A DNA stretch of 64,000 bases from Rhodobacter sp. 24-YEA-8 (GTDB lineage Bacteria; Pseudomonadota; Alphaproteobacteria; Rhodobacterales; Rhodobacteraceae), in contig NZ_FNSK01000001.1 in NCBI RefSeq assembly GCF_900105075.1, positions 1,687,001-1,751,000 on the forward strand, read 5' to 3'. Position numbers and translations under genes: made by a program. Below are positions 47,096-55,972 of this stretch, piece after piece (the first letter of the stretch is position 1; each line of letters opens with the position of its first letter). Under the pieces are notes generated by a model. That model was not told the DNA's origin. It was given only the letters and a program-made list of their open reading frames with translations, and ran no database searches.

Positions 47096-48220
47096 TTACT
47101 CTGCCGCTTTGATCGTCTCGGCGTCGATCTCGACCGCGCGTTTCTCGACCAGCTCGACGATATGGTCGATCATCTGGTCATTGTTCATCTTATGGCTTTG
47201 CTTGCCGGCCATATAGACCATGCCATTGCCCGCACCGCCGCCGGTAAAGCCGATATCAGTCATCAGCGCCTCACCCGGCCCGTTCACCACACATCCGATG
47301 ATCGAAAGGCTCATCGGCGTCTTGATATGCTCCAGCCGGCGCTCGAGTTTCTCGACAGTTTTGATCACGTCAAAGCCCTGGCGCGCGCAGGAGGGGCAGG
47401 AGATGATCTGCACGCCGCGCGTCCTGAGGCCAAGCGATTTCAGGATCTCATAGCCGACCTTGACCTCCTCCACGGGGTCCGCCGAAAGCGAGACCCGGAT
47501 CGTATCGCCGATGCCGAACCACAAAAGGCTCCCCAGCCCTACTGCCGATTTCACGGTGCCCGACATCAGCCCCCCCGCCTCGGTGATCCCGAGGTGAATG
47601 GGCGCATCGGTGGCGGCCGCCAGTTGCTGATAGGCGGCGGCTGCGAGGAACACATCCGAGGCCTTTACCGAGATCTTGAACTCGTGGAAATCGTGATCCT
47701 GCAGGATCCTGATATGGTCGAGCCCGCTCTCAACCATCGCATCCGGGCAGGGTTCGCCATATTTATCAAGAAGATGCTTTTCCAGAGATCCGGCATTCAC
47801 CCCGATCCGGATCGAACAGCCATGGTCTTTCGCTGCCCTGACCACCTCGGCCACGCGTTTCGCATCGCCGATATTGCCGGGATTGATGCGCAGACAGGCC
47901 GCACCTGCCTCGGCGGCCTCGATGGCGCGTTTGTAATGGAAATGGATATCCGCCACGATGGGCACCGGGCTTTCGCGGCAGATCTCGCGCAAAGCGGCGG
48001 TCGAATCCGTATCGGGCGTCGAGATACGGACGATATCCGCCCCCGCCTCCGCCGCGCGGATCACCTGATCCAGCGTCGCGCGCACATCCGAAGTGATCGT
48101 GTTGGTCATGGTCTGCACCGAGATCGGCGCATCGCCCCCGACCGGTACAGAGCCGACCATGATCTTCCGGCTCTGGCGGCGTTCGATATTCCGCCAGGGG
48201 CGGATCGGGTTGAGACTCAT
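47096..48220 (-). CDS. ispG: 4-hydroxy-3-methylbut-2-en-1-yl diphosphate synthase
   Basis: A 374-residue [4Fe-4S] enzyme, penultimate step of the MEP isoprenoid pathway. The start is the ATG at 48220 ([20 protein letters not shown]). The N-terminal TIM barrel includes [18 protein letters not shown]. The C-terminal cluster-binding part has ISCPSCARQ and [12 protein letters not shown], whose three cysteines and one Glu hold the cluster. Its upstream neighbour is the RodZ-like gene, an order conserved in many Alphaproteobacteria. Confidence 0.97.
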   Translation of the reverse strand: MSLNPIRPWRNIERRQSRKIMVGSVPVGGDAPISVQTMTNTITSDVRATLDQVIRAAEAGADIVRISTPDTDSTAALREICRESPVPIVADIHFHYKRAIEAAEAGAACLRINPGNIGDAKRVAEVVRAAKDHGCSIRIGVNAGSLEKHLLDKYGEPCPDAMVESGLDHIRILQDHDFHEFKISVKASDVFLAAAAYQQLAAATDAPIHLGITEAGGLMSGTVKSAVGLGSLLWFGIGDTIRVSLSADPVEEVKVGYEILKSLGLRTRGVQIISCPSCARQGFDVIKTVEKLERRLEHIKTPMSLSIIGCVVNGPGEALMTDIGFTGGGAGNGMVYMAGKQSHKMNNDQMIDHIVELVEKRAVEIDAETIKAAE

Positions 48221-48278
48221 TCCCGCATACTCCGGTTGATGCCTCGCCTTATGTAATCCCGCCCGTGCCGCACGGCAA

Positions 48279-48299
48279 CCGGCCCGCAACACGGGCCGG
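48279..48299 (-). promoter_or_regulatory. Hairpin between the RodZ-like gene and ispG
   Basis: CCGGCCCG and CGGGCCGG pair around a CAACA loop in the 126-base gap. No T-run follows. It could be a pause, an attenuator or a processing site. Confidence 0.3.
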
Positions 48300-48346
48300 G
48301 TCACATTGCAGCAATATCGCAGATTACCGCGCCCGGGTTGCCGGGA

Positions 48347-49582
48347 TTACTGGGCGGGCTTTGTGGTCGCACAGCTGGATGCCAGATTCGGCATCGCGCC
48401 GCTGGCATCTGCGGTCATGATCCGCGCCAGATCGCGGTCTTTTGCGAGATCGGCCTCGGCATATTTGCCGGTCACCGCTTCGGGCGAAAGCGCGATATTC
48501 GACGCGACATTGGCGCCTGGTGCGGCCGGACCATAGGTCTTGCCGCCCACCACGAAATAGACGCCGCCGGAATTGCCGGTGCGCAGGCTTGCCACCTCTT
48601 CCAGTGCCGGCACCTGATAGCTTTCGCAGGTGTTCAGGATCTTTTCGAACAGGACCGTGCCATCGGCGGAACTCACGCGCATCCAGGCCGGGCGCACCGC
48701 GAGGATCTGCACGCCCTGAGGCGCATCGGCGGTGACCTGGATCACGCCATCCTGCAGCCCGGCTCCGGCCTCGGCCGCGATAACGCCGCTGACAGTGCCG
48801 GCCTCGGACCCACCGATGCGCGGGTCAATCGAGCCGATCGGGCCATTGCGCGATTCAAACACCGGCACATCAAGCGCCTGCGGACGGTAAAGCCGGTCCA
48901 TCAGATCGGGCGCTGCCCGTGCCTGAGCGGTCTGGGTCACCGGGGTCCGGTTCGCCTCATCGCCCATGGCTGTCTGCAGCGCCACATCCTGTTGCAGCGG
49001 GTCGATCGAGACGACAACCGCAGGGGCCTCATCCACCGGCGCCAGCTGCACGCGCTGCACTTCCTGAAGGATAGACCAGCCGCCATAGCCGATGGCGCCG
49101 ATCAGCACGATCAGAACGGCAAGCGAGCCCACGGCCCCCGGCTCAATCTTCGAAAGCCAGCTTTCGCCGCGCGGAATGAAGGCAAGATTGGGATTGGCGA
49201 GCGGTTCCGAGAAGTCGCTGCGCGGACGCGCCTGCGCCGCGCGCGGCGTTCCGGCCTGGGCCGACATGCCATGGGCGGGGGTGAAATTCGCTTCCTTGCA
49301 GAAGCGCGCAAAAGCGATATCCGAATCCATGCCCAGATAGCGGGAATAGGACCGCACATAGCCCGCCACGAAACCGGGCGATTCAAAAGCGGAGATATCG
49401 GCATTCTCGATGGCAGCGATATATGTCGCCTTGATCTTCAGATCGCGCTGAACATCAAGAAGGGACTTGCCCAGCGTCGCGCGTTCACCGCGCATAATAT
49501 CACCAAGCCGCAAGTCGAAATCGTCAAAGCCTTTCGGCTTTTCGTCTTCCGCTGCCTGAGGTTTCGACCTCCAGCTGATCAT
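48347..49582 (-). CDS. RodZ-like helix-turn-helix membrane protein
   Basis: A 411-residue bitopic protein. The cytoplasmic HTH (about residues 25-92: LGDIMRGERATLGKSLLDVQ...YLGMD) is of the HTH_25/RodZ type that links MreB to the wall machinery. One membrane helix lies at about 150-168 (GSLAVLIVLIGAIGYGGW). After a linker, the periplasmic DUF4115-like domain (about 270-355) holds VTADAPQGVQILAVRPAWMRV. Shape and position next to ispG fit RodZ; direct evidence for cell-shape function is lacking. Confidence 0.85.
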   Translation of the reverse strand: MISWRSKPQAAEDEKPKGFDDFDLRLGDIMRGERATLGKSLLDVQRDLKIKATYIAAIENADISAFESPGFVAGYVRSYSRYLGMDSDIAFARFCKEANFTPAHGMSAQAGTPRAAQARPRSDFSEPLANPNLAFIPRGESWLSKIEPGAVGSLAVLIVLIGAIGYGGWSILQEVQRVQLAPVDEAPAVVVSIDPLQQDVALQTAMGDEANRTPVTQTAQARAAPDLMDRLYRPQALDVPVFESRNGPIGSIDPRIGGSEAGTVSGVIAAEAGAGLQDGVIQVTADAPQGVQILAVRPAWMRVSSADGTVLFEKILNTCESYQVPALEEVASLRTGNSGGVYFVVGGKTYGPAAPGANVASNIALSPEAVTGKYAEADLAKDRDLARIMTADASGAMPNLASSCATTKPAQ

Positions 49583-49764
49583 GCGATGCCCGTCCCCCAG
49601 CCTGCGCCTCTGGACCCGTTTCGCCGCGCCTTATCTGGCATCGGTCTCCTCGGGTTGTCCCACCGGGTGAGTCTCCGCGTCCTTATCACGTTCGCGCGAC
49701 TCACCTCGCTTCGTATTGCGAAAACGCTAACACAGGGCAAGAGTTTTTGCACATGCGAGAATGC

Positions 49765-50994
49765 TCAGGCGGATGCTTCGGCGCGATTCAGCGCACAATG
49801 CCCCCAGAGCTGATCCATCGCCTTCACAAGCTGGTCAATTTCCGCCGCACCATGCACCGGCGAGGGCGTGAACCGCAGCCGTTCAGTACCGCGCGGCACG
49901 GTCGGGAAATTGATCGGCTGCACATAGATGCCGAACTGGTCGAGCAACATATCCGAGAGCATCTTGCAATGGATGGGGTTGCCGACATGAACCGGCACAA
50001 TATGTGTGTCATGGTCGATAATCGGCAGGCCAAGGCCACGCAGCCGCATCTTAAGGATGCGCGCCTGGTCCTGGTGCTGTTTGCGCAAAGCCCGACCGCC
50101 CTCGCCCTTCAGAAACCGGATCGCGGCCGCCGCACCTGCCGCAACCACCGGCGGAATCGAGGTGGTGAAGATAAAACCGGGCGCATAGGAGCGCACGGCA
50201 TCCACCATCTTCGCAGATGCAGCAATATAGCCGCCAAACACGCCGAAAGCCTTGCCCAGCGTCGCGTTCACAATATCGATCCGGTGCATCTGGCGATCAC
50301 GTTCCGCAAGCCCTGCCCCGCGCGCGCCATACATGCCAACGGCATGGACCTCGTCGAGATAGGTCAGCGCGCCGAATTCTTCGGCCAGGTCACAGATCGC
50401 GCTGATCGGCGCCACATCGGCATCCATCGAATAGATCGATTCAAACGCGATCAGCTTCGGCGCGGCAGGGTCATCCGCCGCCAGCAATTCGCGAAGATGC
50501 GCCACATCATTATGGCGGAAAATCCGCTTTTCACCGCCGCCGCGCCGGATCCCCTCGATCATCGAGGCGTGATTGAGCGCGTCCGAGTAAATGATCAGCC
50601 CGGGGAAAATCACCTTCAGCGTCGAAAGCGTCGCATCATTGGCAGTATAGGCGGAAGAGAAAACCAGCGCCGCCTCCTGGCCATGCAGATCGGCGATCTC
50701 GGTCTCGAGCCGTTTGTGATAGACGGTCGTGCCCGAGATATTGCGGGTGCCGCCCGAACCGGCGCCGGTGGCCTCCAGCGCCTCATGCATCGCGCCCAGC
50801 ACTTCCGGATGCTGCCCCATGCCAAGATAGTCATTGCCACACCAGACGGTGATCTGCTGCTCGCTGCCATCGGGACGGGTGCGGATCGCATGCGGGAACT
50901 GGCCCTTGCGACGCTCGATATCAATGAAGGTGCGGTAGCGCCCCTCGTCATGAAGCCTGCCAAGCGCGGAATCGAGCGCTGCATCGTAATTCAT
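49765..50994 (-). CDS. hemA: 5-aminolevulinate synthase
   Basis: A 409-residue PLP enzyme that condenses glycine and succinyl-CoA to 5-aminolevulinate, the committed haem step of the Shemin pathway typical of Alphaproteobacteria. The PLP Lys248 is in [14 protein letters not shown], the same number as in the R. capsulatus enzyme. Other marks are [11 protein letters not shown] (glycine loop), Asp214 in YLDEVHAVG and the C-terminal [10 protein letters not shown]. It stands alone, with the RodZ-like gene 182 bases downstream. Confidence 0.97.
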   Translation of the reverse strand: MNYDAALDSALGRLHDEGRYRTFIDIERRKGQFPHAIRTRPDGSEQQITVWCGNDYLGMGQHPEVLGAMHEALEATGAGSGGTRNISGTTVYHKRLETEIADLHGQEAALVFSSAYTANDATLSTLKVIFPGLIIYSDALNHASMIEGIRRGGGEKRIFRHNDVAHLRELLAADDPAAPKLIAFESIYSMDADVAPISAICDLAEEFGALTYLDEVHAVGMYGARGAGLAERDRQMHRIDIVNATLGKAFGVFGGYIAASAKMVDAVRSYAPGFIFTTSIPPVVAAGAAAAIRFLKGEGGRALRKQHQDQARILKMRLRGLGLPIIDHDTHIVPVHVGNPIHCKMLSDMLLDQFGIYVQPINFPTVPRGTERLRFTPSPVHGAAEIDQLVKAMDQLWGHCALNRAEASA

Positions 50995-51051
50995 GGGTCC
51001 GTCCTCACGTCTTTGCGGCGCCCTTTATGGACCTCAAGCCGCCGCCCGGCT

Positions 51052-51065
51052 TTGATATGCGTCAT
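51052..51065 (-). promoter_or_regulatory. FNR-like box upstream of hemA
   Basis: The plus strand reads TTGATATGCGTCAT, one mismatch from TTGA-N6-TCAA, 58 bases upstream of the hemA start. Rhodobacter hemA genes are known to respond to oxygen through FnrL, which makes the weak site worth noting. Confidence 0.35.
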
Positions 51066-51276
51066 GTCACGACACAAGTGAACCTGACGAAATGTCGCTG
51101 CCACCATATAATCATTCTAAACCCAGCTTTAGCGTGGTGCGACGCAAAATGCTACCTCTCCGGATTGGTTAACTGATATCCGGACGGCCTCACCGCAAAC
51201 AGATGGCAGGCGCCGCCTCTGGACAGTTGCGCCCGGTCCTGGCAGGTTTCCTCAACATGACCCGGGAGAGACCGCG

Positions 51277-52671
51277 ATGAGCGCCGCCGACACCAACAAT
51301 CACCTGGACCAGATCCTTGCAGGGATCGACAGGGCCCTGCCCGACGCGATTGAGCGCCTGAAAGAGCTTTTGCGCATTCCCTCGATTTCGACCGACCCCG
51401 CCTGGAAAGCCGATTGCGCCCGCGCCGCCGACTGGCTGGTCGCCGATCTGCAGAGCCTTGGCTTTGAGGCCAGTGCCCGCCCGACGCCGGGGCATCCGAT
51501 GGTGGTCGCCCATGCCGGCGAGGGGCCGCGCCATATCCTGTTTTACGGCCATTACGATGTGCAGCCGGTGGATCCTCTGGCGCTGTGGCACCGCGATCCC
51601 TTTGATCCTGTTGTGGAAAGCACCCCCAAAGGCGATGTGATCCGCGGCCGTGGCACCTCGGATGACAAGGGCCAGCTGATGACCTTTATCGAGGCCTGCC
51701 GCGCCTGGAAGGCCGTGAATGGAAGCCTGCCCTGCCGCATCACCATTTTCCTTGAGGGCGAAGAGGAATCCGGCTCGCCCTCGCTGATCCCGTTCATGCA
51801 GGAAAACGCCGCCGAACTGACCTCGGATATCGCGCTGATCTGCGACACGTCGATGGTCTCGCCCGGCGTGCCCTCGATCGCGGGCCAGCTGCGGGGGATG
51901 CTCAAGGATGAGTTCACCCTGCACGGGCCAAAGATCGACCTTCATTCCGGCCATTACGGCGGCCCGGGCCTTAACCCTTTGCGCGAAATCGCAAAACTCA
52001 TCGCGAGCTTTCATGACGACCAGGGCCGCGTCGCGGTAGCGGGCTTCTATGAGGGCGTGCATGAGGTCCCGGCCGAGCTGAAACGGCAATGGGAACTGAG
52101 CGGCTTTGACGAGAAGGACTACCTCGAATCGGTCGGCTTCACCGTGCCGCATGGCGAGGCCGGCTATACGACTTTGGAACAGCAATGGGCGCGCCCGACG
52201 CTGGAGATCAACGGGCTCTGGGGCGGCTATCAGGGTGCCGGGTCAAAAACGGTGATTCCCGCCGAAGCCCATTGCAAGATCACCTGCCGCCTCGTGGGAG
52301 ATATGGATCCCGATGATCTGCGCCGGAAGGTTCGTGCCCATGTCGAGGCCCGCCTGCCGAAGGACGCGAAGATCACCTGGGATAACAATCTCGAAGGCTC
52401 GCCGGCGGCGGTGATGAACACCGACCGCCCGGAATTCGAAGCTGCGCGCCTTGCGCTGTCCGACGAATGGAACCGTGAGGCGGTGATTGTCGGCATGGGC
52501 GGCTCGATCCCGATAGCGGGGTTTTTCAAATCTGTGCTCGGGATGGATGCGATGCTGATCGGATTCGCGAATGACGATGACGCGATCCATTCACCGAATG
52601 AGAAATACGATGTGAAAAGTTTCCATAAAGGCATCCGCTCCTGGGCGCGCGTGCTGGATCGCATCGCATGA
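51277..52671 (+). CDS. M20 family dipeptidase/metallopeptidase
   Basis: A 464-residue cytoplasmic di-zinc peptidase of the M20 (CNDP-like) group. Metal ligands lie in FYGHYDVQPVD (His, with Asp two on), RGTSDDKGQ (bridging Asp), LEGEEESGS (catalytic Glu and ligand Glu), ICDTSM (Asp) and C-terminal HSPNEKY (His). The lid domain spans about residues 200-360. It is divergent from hemA and overlaps the acetyltransferase by 4 bases. The exact substrate (dipeptide or N-acyl amino acid) is unknown. Confidence 0.9.
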   Translation: MSAADTNNHLDQILAGIDRALPDAIERLKELLRIPSISTDPAWKADCARAADWLVADLQSLGFEASARPTPGHPMVVAHAGEGPRHILFYGHYDVQPVDPLALWHRDPFDPVVESTPKGDVIRGRGTSDDKGQLMTFIEACRAWKAVNGSLPCRITIFLEGEEESGSPSLIPFMQENAAELTSDIALICDTSMVSPGVPSIAGQLRGMLKDEFTLHGPKIDLHSGHYGGPGLNPLREIAKLIASFHDDQGRVAVAGFYEGVHEVPAELKRQWELSGFDEKDYLESVGFTVPHGEAGYTTLEQQWARPTLEINGLWGGYQGAGSKTVIPAEAHCKITCRLVGDMDPDDLRRKVRAHVEARLPKDAKITWDNNLEGSPAAVMNTDRPEFEAARLALSDEWNREAVIVGMGGSIPIAGFFKSVLGMDAMLIGFANDDDAIHSPNEKYDVKSFHKGIRSWARVLDRIA

Positions 52672-53132
52672 GCGGCGCCGTCACACACAAGGCGATGGAG
52701 ATTCGCGATCTGACAGCGGCGGATGAAGCCGCCTGGCGCGGCATCTGGGATGAATATCTGACCTATTACGAGGTCAGCCTCGCCCCCGAGGTCACCACCC
52801 ATACCTGGTCACGCCTGATGGACCCTGCCGCACCGCTGAACGGCCGGGTGGCGGTGCAGGACGGTCGCCAGCTCGGATTCGCGCTTTACCTGACGCATGG
52901 ATCGACCTGGGTGATCGGCGAGGATTGCTACCTCGAAGACCTCTGCGTCACCGAAGCGGCCCGGGGTGAGGGAATCGGCCGCGCACTTCTGGAAGACCTG
53001 GTCGCGCTTGCGCGGGAGAGAGGCTGGAACCGGCTCTACTGGCATACGAATGAGACAAACGCGCGCGCCCGGGCGCTCTATGATACATTCGTGCAAAGTG
53101 ACGGGCATATCCGCTACCGAATGCGCCTCTGA
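52668..53132 (+). CDS. GNAT family N-acetyltransferase
   Basis: A 154-residue acetyltransferase. The CoA-binding motif A is VTEAARGEGIGRALLEDLVALA (the RGEGIG loop), preceded by beta-4 WVIGEDCYLEDLCV and followed by YWHTNETNARARALYDTF. The length is usual for a single GNAT domain. Its ATG overlaps the stop of the M20 peptidase, so the two are translationally coupled; it may acetylate an amino compound released by that peptidase, an inference from position only. Confidence 0.88.
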   Translation: MSGAVTHKAMEIRDLTAADEAAWRGIWDEYLTYYEVSLAPEVTTHTWSRLMDPAAPLNGRVAVQDGRQLGFALYLTHGSTWVIGEDCYLEDLCVTEAARGEGIGRALLEDLVALARERGWNRLYWHTNETNARARALYDTFVQSDGHIRYRMRL

Positions 53133-53140
53133 CGGCGGGG

Positions 53141-53200
53141 GATGCCTCTGGCGGGAGTATAGAAGTCAGGAGGAAATGCCAATTTCCTCCTGATACGAAT
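53141..53200 (+). repeat. Gene-end repeat family 2, copy D
   Basis: TGCCTCTGGCGGGAGTAT is followed by TCAGGAGGAAAT (53166-53177) and ATTTCCTCCTGA (53182-53193), a perfect 12-bp stem with a 4-base loop. It lies 9 bases after the acetyltransferase stop. It shares the CCTCTGGCGGG head and the stem with copy C. Confidence 0.7.
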
Positions 53201-53261
53201 ACGCAAAGCAGCCCTGAACGGGCTGTTTATTTGTGTCTTTCAGGAGAAATTATGTACGAAA

Positions 53262-53338
53262 TGGCGCGGTTGACGGGGCTCGAACCCGCGACCCCCGGCG
53301 TGACAGGCCGGTACTCTAACCGACTGAGCTACAACCGC
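53262..53338 (-). tRNA. tRNA-Asp (GTC), second copy
   Basis: A 77-nt cloverleaf with 5' acceptor strand GCGGTTG paired to CAACCGC, discriminator G and encoded CCA. The anticodon loop CTGTCAC gives GTC. The T arm is GCGGG-TTCGAGC-CCCGT-like. It is identical to the copy 32 bases upstream. Confidence 0.97.
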
Positions 53339-53370
53339 GCTATCGTCCCTGTTCGCATCCGGAAAGCAAG

Positions 53371-53447
53371 TGGCGCGGTTGACGGGGCTCGAACCCGCGA
53401 CCCCCGGCGTGACAGGCCGGTACTCTAACCGACTGAGCTACAACCGC
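53371..53447 (-). tRNA. tRNA-Asp (GTC), first copy
   Basis: The same 77-nt tRNA as at 53262-53338, including the encoded CCA. It is the promoter-proximal copy of the tandem pair. Confidence 0.97.
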
Positions 53448-53489
53448 GCTTTTGGTCTCTTGCTTCCCCGGCGAACCGGGTGTGGGGGC

Positions 53490-53518
53490 TAGATACCTGG
53501 GGTCGCCCCCCCCGTCAA
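53490..53518 (-). promoter_or_regulatory. Sigma-70 promoter of the tRNA-Asp pair
   Basis: On the minus strand TTGACG and TATCTA are 17 bases apart, and the -10 lies 42 bases before the first tRNA. A good match to the housekeeping consensus. Confidence 0.65.
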
Positions 53519-53575
53519 GCGGCGGAATGAGGAAATTTCACCTTGTCCGCCAATACCTCGATTTTTCGTCAAAAA

Positions 53576-54514
53576 TCATTTTTCCGGCGCGGGGATGAAC
53601 TCCTGGTCATCCTGCGGCGGCAGGCGGAACCGGCCATGTGCCCAGTCCCCAGCCCGCCAGGCCTCTTTCGCGGCATCAATCCGGTCTTTCGACGAGGCGA
53701 CAAAGTTCCACCAGATATAGCGTGGCCCATCCATCGTCGCGCCGCCCAGCAGCATGATCCGCGCGCCCTGATCGCCGGCTTTCACCGAGACCCGGTCGCC
53801 GGGACGGAACACCAGCATCCGTCCGGCCTCAAAGACCTGACCGCCCTGTTCGACCTCGCCGGTCAACACATAGACGCCACGATCCTCATGATCATCGGGC
53901 AGCGGAATTGACGCGCCCGGAGCCAGCACCGCATCGGCATAGAAGACCTCCGAAGGCATTTCGAGATCCATCCGCGCGCCCCAGGCATGACCAAGGATGA
54001 GACGCACCTGTTTCCCCTCGCCCTCCAGCTCCGGCAGCCGCGACTTTTCGACATGGATAAAGTCTGCAGGATCATCCTCGCGGTCCTTCGGCACGGCAAG
54101 CCAGGTCTGGAGGCCGAACATCGTCAGGGGCGCGCGCCGCGCCGCGCCATCGGTGCGTTCGGAATGGGTGATGCCATGGCCCGCCATCATCCAGTTCACC
54201 GCACCCGGCTCGATCCACTGATCGGTGCCGAGGCTGTCGCGGTGATGGAGACGCCCCTTCATCAGATAGGTCACGGTGCCAAGCCCGATATGGGGATGCG
54301 GACGCACATCGATCCCCTCCCCGGTCAGGAATTCGGCAGGGCCCATCTGATCAAAGAAGATGAAGGGCCCCACCATCTGACGCTGGGCCGAGGGCAGCGC
54401 CCGGCGCACCTCGAAACCGCCAAGGTCACGCGCCCGCGGAACAATGACGGTCTCGATGGAATCAACCTGATTGCCGACAGGGATCGAGGGATCGAGGGCG
54501 GGGTTCCAGCTCAT
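53576..54514 (-). CDS. Pirin family protein
   Basis: A 312-residue bicupin. The N-terminal pirin domain has the metal ligands in RPHPHIGLGTVTYL and GHGITHSER. The C-terminal cupin includes GVYVLTGEVEQGG and the pirin_C hallmark PRYIWWNFVASSKDRI. Bacterial pirins can act as quercetinases or bind regulatory partners; the role here is not shown. GGGAGGC precedes the ATG. It lies upstream of the tRNA-Asp pair. Confidence 0.92.
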   Translation of the reverse strand: MSWNPALDPSIPVGNQVDSIETVIVPRARDLGGFEVRRALPSAQRQMVGPFIFFDQMGPAEFLTGEGIDVRPHPHIGLGTVTYLMKGRLHHRDSLGTDQWIEPGAVNWMMAGHGITHSERTDGAARRAPLTMFGLQTWLAVPKDREDDPADFIHVEKSRLPELEGEGKQVRLILGHAWGARMDLEMPSEVFYADAVLAPGASIPLPDDHEDRGVYVLTGEVEQGGQVFEAGRMLVFRPGDRVSVKAGDQGARIMLLGGATMDGPRYIWWNFVASSKDRIDAAKEAWRAGDWAHGRFRLPPQDDQEFIPAPEK

Positions 54515-54745
54515 GGCTTGCCTCCTGGGGTCTGGTGCGGGGTCTGGCGCGTCTCTGAAAGGCCTGCATGACCCGCGCTGTCCCTGCGCCGGTCCTTGCG
54601 GCCCCGATCTGAAGATTAGTCGCCTTTTCGCAGCATTTCACCCTTTGCATCCTGCGGCAGGGCTGTTCAAAACCGCACAACAAACCACCAGACCCGCACC
54701 CCGGGTGATCTGCCGAACAACCACCCCGCCTGCTGCGCAAATCCC

Positions 54746-54773
54746 TTGCGTCCAGGCCCTGTCCGGGTTAGGT
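54746..54773 (+). promoter_or_regulatory. Candidate promoter of tRNA-Val
   Basis: TTGCGT and TTAGGT are 16 bases apart, ending 12 bases before the tRNA. Confidence 0.4.
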
Positions 54774-54785
54774 CCCCGGCGAGGC

Positions 54786-54861
<76 letters not shown>

Positions 54862-55175
54862 TAAATTCAATGACTTACGAGTTATCTACGAAGAGCCCAT
54901 AGGTTCACGGAACCTAGCGCTCTGATTCCTCCCCACCACGCAAAATCCTCCGAGCGACAGGCCGAGGGCTTCGCAATCCGGATGCCTGCGGTGATCGGCC
55001 CGCGCAGAGCGTAGAATGGGAACGGTGGAGATCGGTGATATATACCTGCTGGTGCATACATTGGATGCCAGCCCATCAACCTTTAGGCTCCGATCAGCCT
55101 GTCACAGTATCCCTGTGACCGCCGGGGCTATACCTGCCCCACTGAGGTTTGCCGGGCGCTACCCGGCGCGAGACT
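54862..55175. other. Gap between tRNA-Val and the glutaredoxin-like gene
   Basis: About 310 bases with no supported gene. A 65-codon minus-strand frame (54882-55079) lacks a recognisable product. The stretch has lower GC than its surroundings just after the tRNA (54862-54905), consistent with inserted DNA. No integrase fragment or second attachment site was seen. Confidence 0.45.
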
Positions 55176-55433
55176 TTACGCTACCACATCGGGCGAATCG
55201 TGTGAATCCCTTACCAGCAGCCCCGTGATCAGATCCGCCCGAAACCCCGACCGGACCTGATCCCCGGCCGCCACCAGCGGCCCTTGCCGCGCCCCGGCGA
55301 TCACGGCCAGCCGCTCGACCTCTTCCGGCCAGTCTGCCCCTGCCCGCTCTTCATATGCGAGCCCTGCCCGATCCAGCGCGCGTTTCGTCGCAACGCACGG
55401 GCCACAGCCCGGCGAGGTGTAGAGGATGATCAT
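55176..55433 (-). CDS. Glutaredoxin/NrdH-like protein
   Basis: An 85-residue thioredoxin-fold protein. The redox motif is Cys10-Gly-Pro-Cys13 in ILYTSPGCGPCVATKRAL, close to the N-terminus as in NrdH and small glutaredoxins. The usual TVP-cis-Pro segment is poorly matched (GARQGPLVAAGDQV), although GFRADLI near the end fits the NrdH/Grx C-terminal helix. GAGG lies upstream of the ATG at 55433. Such genes occur on phages and near ribonucleotide reductases. Here it lies inside the decayed segment, so it may be a phage gene remnant or an active small thiol protein. Confidence 0.7.
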   Translation of the reverse strand: MIILYTSPGCGPCVATKRALDRAGLAYEERAGADWPEEVERLAVIAGARQGPLVAAGDQVRSGFRADLITGLLVRDSHDSPDVVA

Positions 55434-55440
55434 GGGTGCC

Positions 55441-55639
55441 TCACTGATCCTGAGATCGGCTTTTGAGCAACCAGCCATCGCCGGCTGGCCCGGTGCAGAC
55501 GGGCAATATGATGGTCGACTGCGGGCGCCCGCGCGTGCCGCAGGCGAGGCAAAGCATCCGTTCGAAGACCTCGGGCCGAATGTTCAGCCGGTCACGTTGC
55601 CATGCCTCGGGAATATCCTCAGCGCGGATCTGGCGGTGG
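55441..55639 (-). pseudogene. 3' fragment of a gene interrupted by the IS element
   Basis: A minus-strand frame enters from the IS left end and stops at 55441, 8 bases before the glutaredoxin-like start. It encodes about 65 residues including RPEVFERMLCLACGTRGRP, with a CxxC pair. The N-terminal part is missing because the IS sits at 55640, and I see no matching continuation beyond 56844. The family is unknown. Confidence 0.4.
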
Positions 55640-55693
55640 TGAAGTGGTCCAGCCACAGGGATATGCTTATCCCGTTTTCAGGAGGACCAGATT

Positions 55694-55972
55694 ATGGCTG
55701 GCAAGCGAGAGAAGCCCGAAGCTATCGTTCTGAAGCTGCGGCAAGTTGAAGTGCTGCACGGCCAGGGCAAGTCGGTCTCTGATGCTGTGCGACAGATCGG
55801 AGTGACGGTGCAGACCTATTATCGATGGCGCAAGGAATACGGCGGTATGAACCGCGATCAGCTCAAGCGGCTGAAGGATCTTGAGGCGGAGAACCAGCGG
55901 CTCAGGCGAGCGGTTTCGGATCTGACCCCGGACAAGATGATTTTGGCTGAGGCTGCCCGGGGAAACTTTTGA
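55694..55972 (+). CDS. IS3-family transposase OrfA
   Basis: A 92-residue DNA-binding protein that recognises the IS ends. A helix-turn-helix of the HTH_8/transposase_8 type (about residues 8-60) contains VSDAVRQIGVTVQTYYRWRKEYGG. The following leucine-zipper-like helix (KRLKDLEAENQRLRRAV) mediates assembly. AGGAGGACC lies before the ATG. Its TGA sits inside TTTTGAG, where orfB begins. Confidence 0.92.
   Translation: MAGKREKPEAIVLKLRQVEVLHGQGKSVSDAVRQIGVTVQTYYRWRKEYGGMNRDQLKRLKDLEAENQRLRRAVSDLTPDKMILAEAARGNF

Noticed and set aside
51065..51074. TGTCACGACA near hemA as a PpsR/CrtJ site
   Set aside because: PpsR sites need TGT-N12-ACA; the spacing here does not fit.
53231..53428. A 65-codon frame beginning near MARLTGLEPATPGVTGRYSN across the tRNA-Asp genes
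   Set aside because: It is the translation of tRNA sequence on the wrong strand, a well-known false protein.
53262..53447. Tandem identical 77-base units as a possible CRISPR or direct repeat array
   Set aside because: They fold as two tRNA-Asp genes and there are only two copies.
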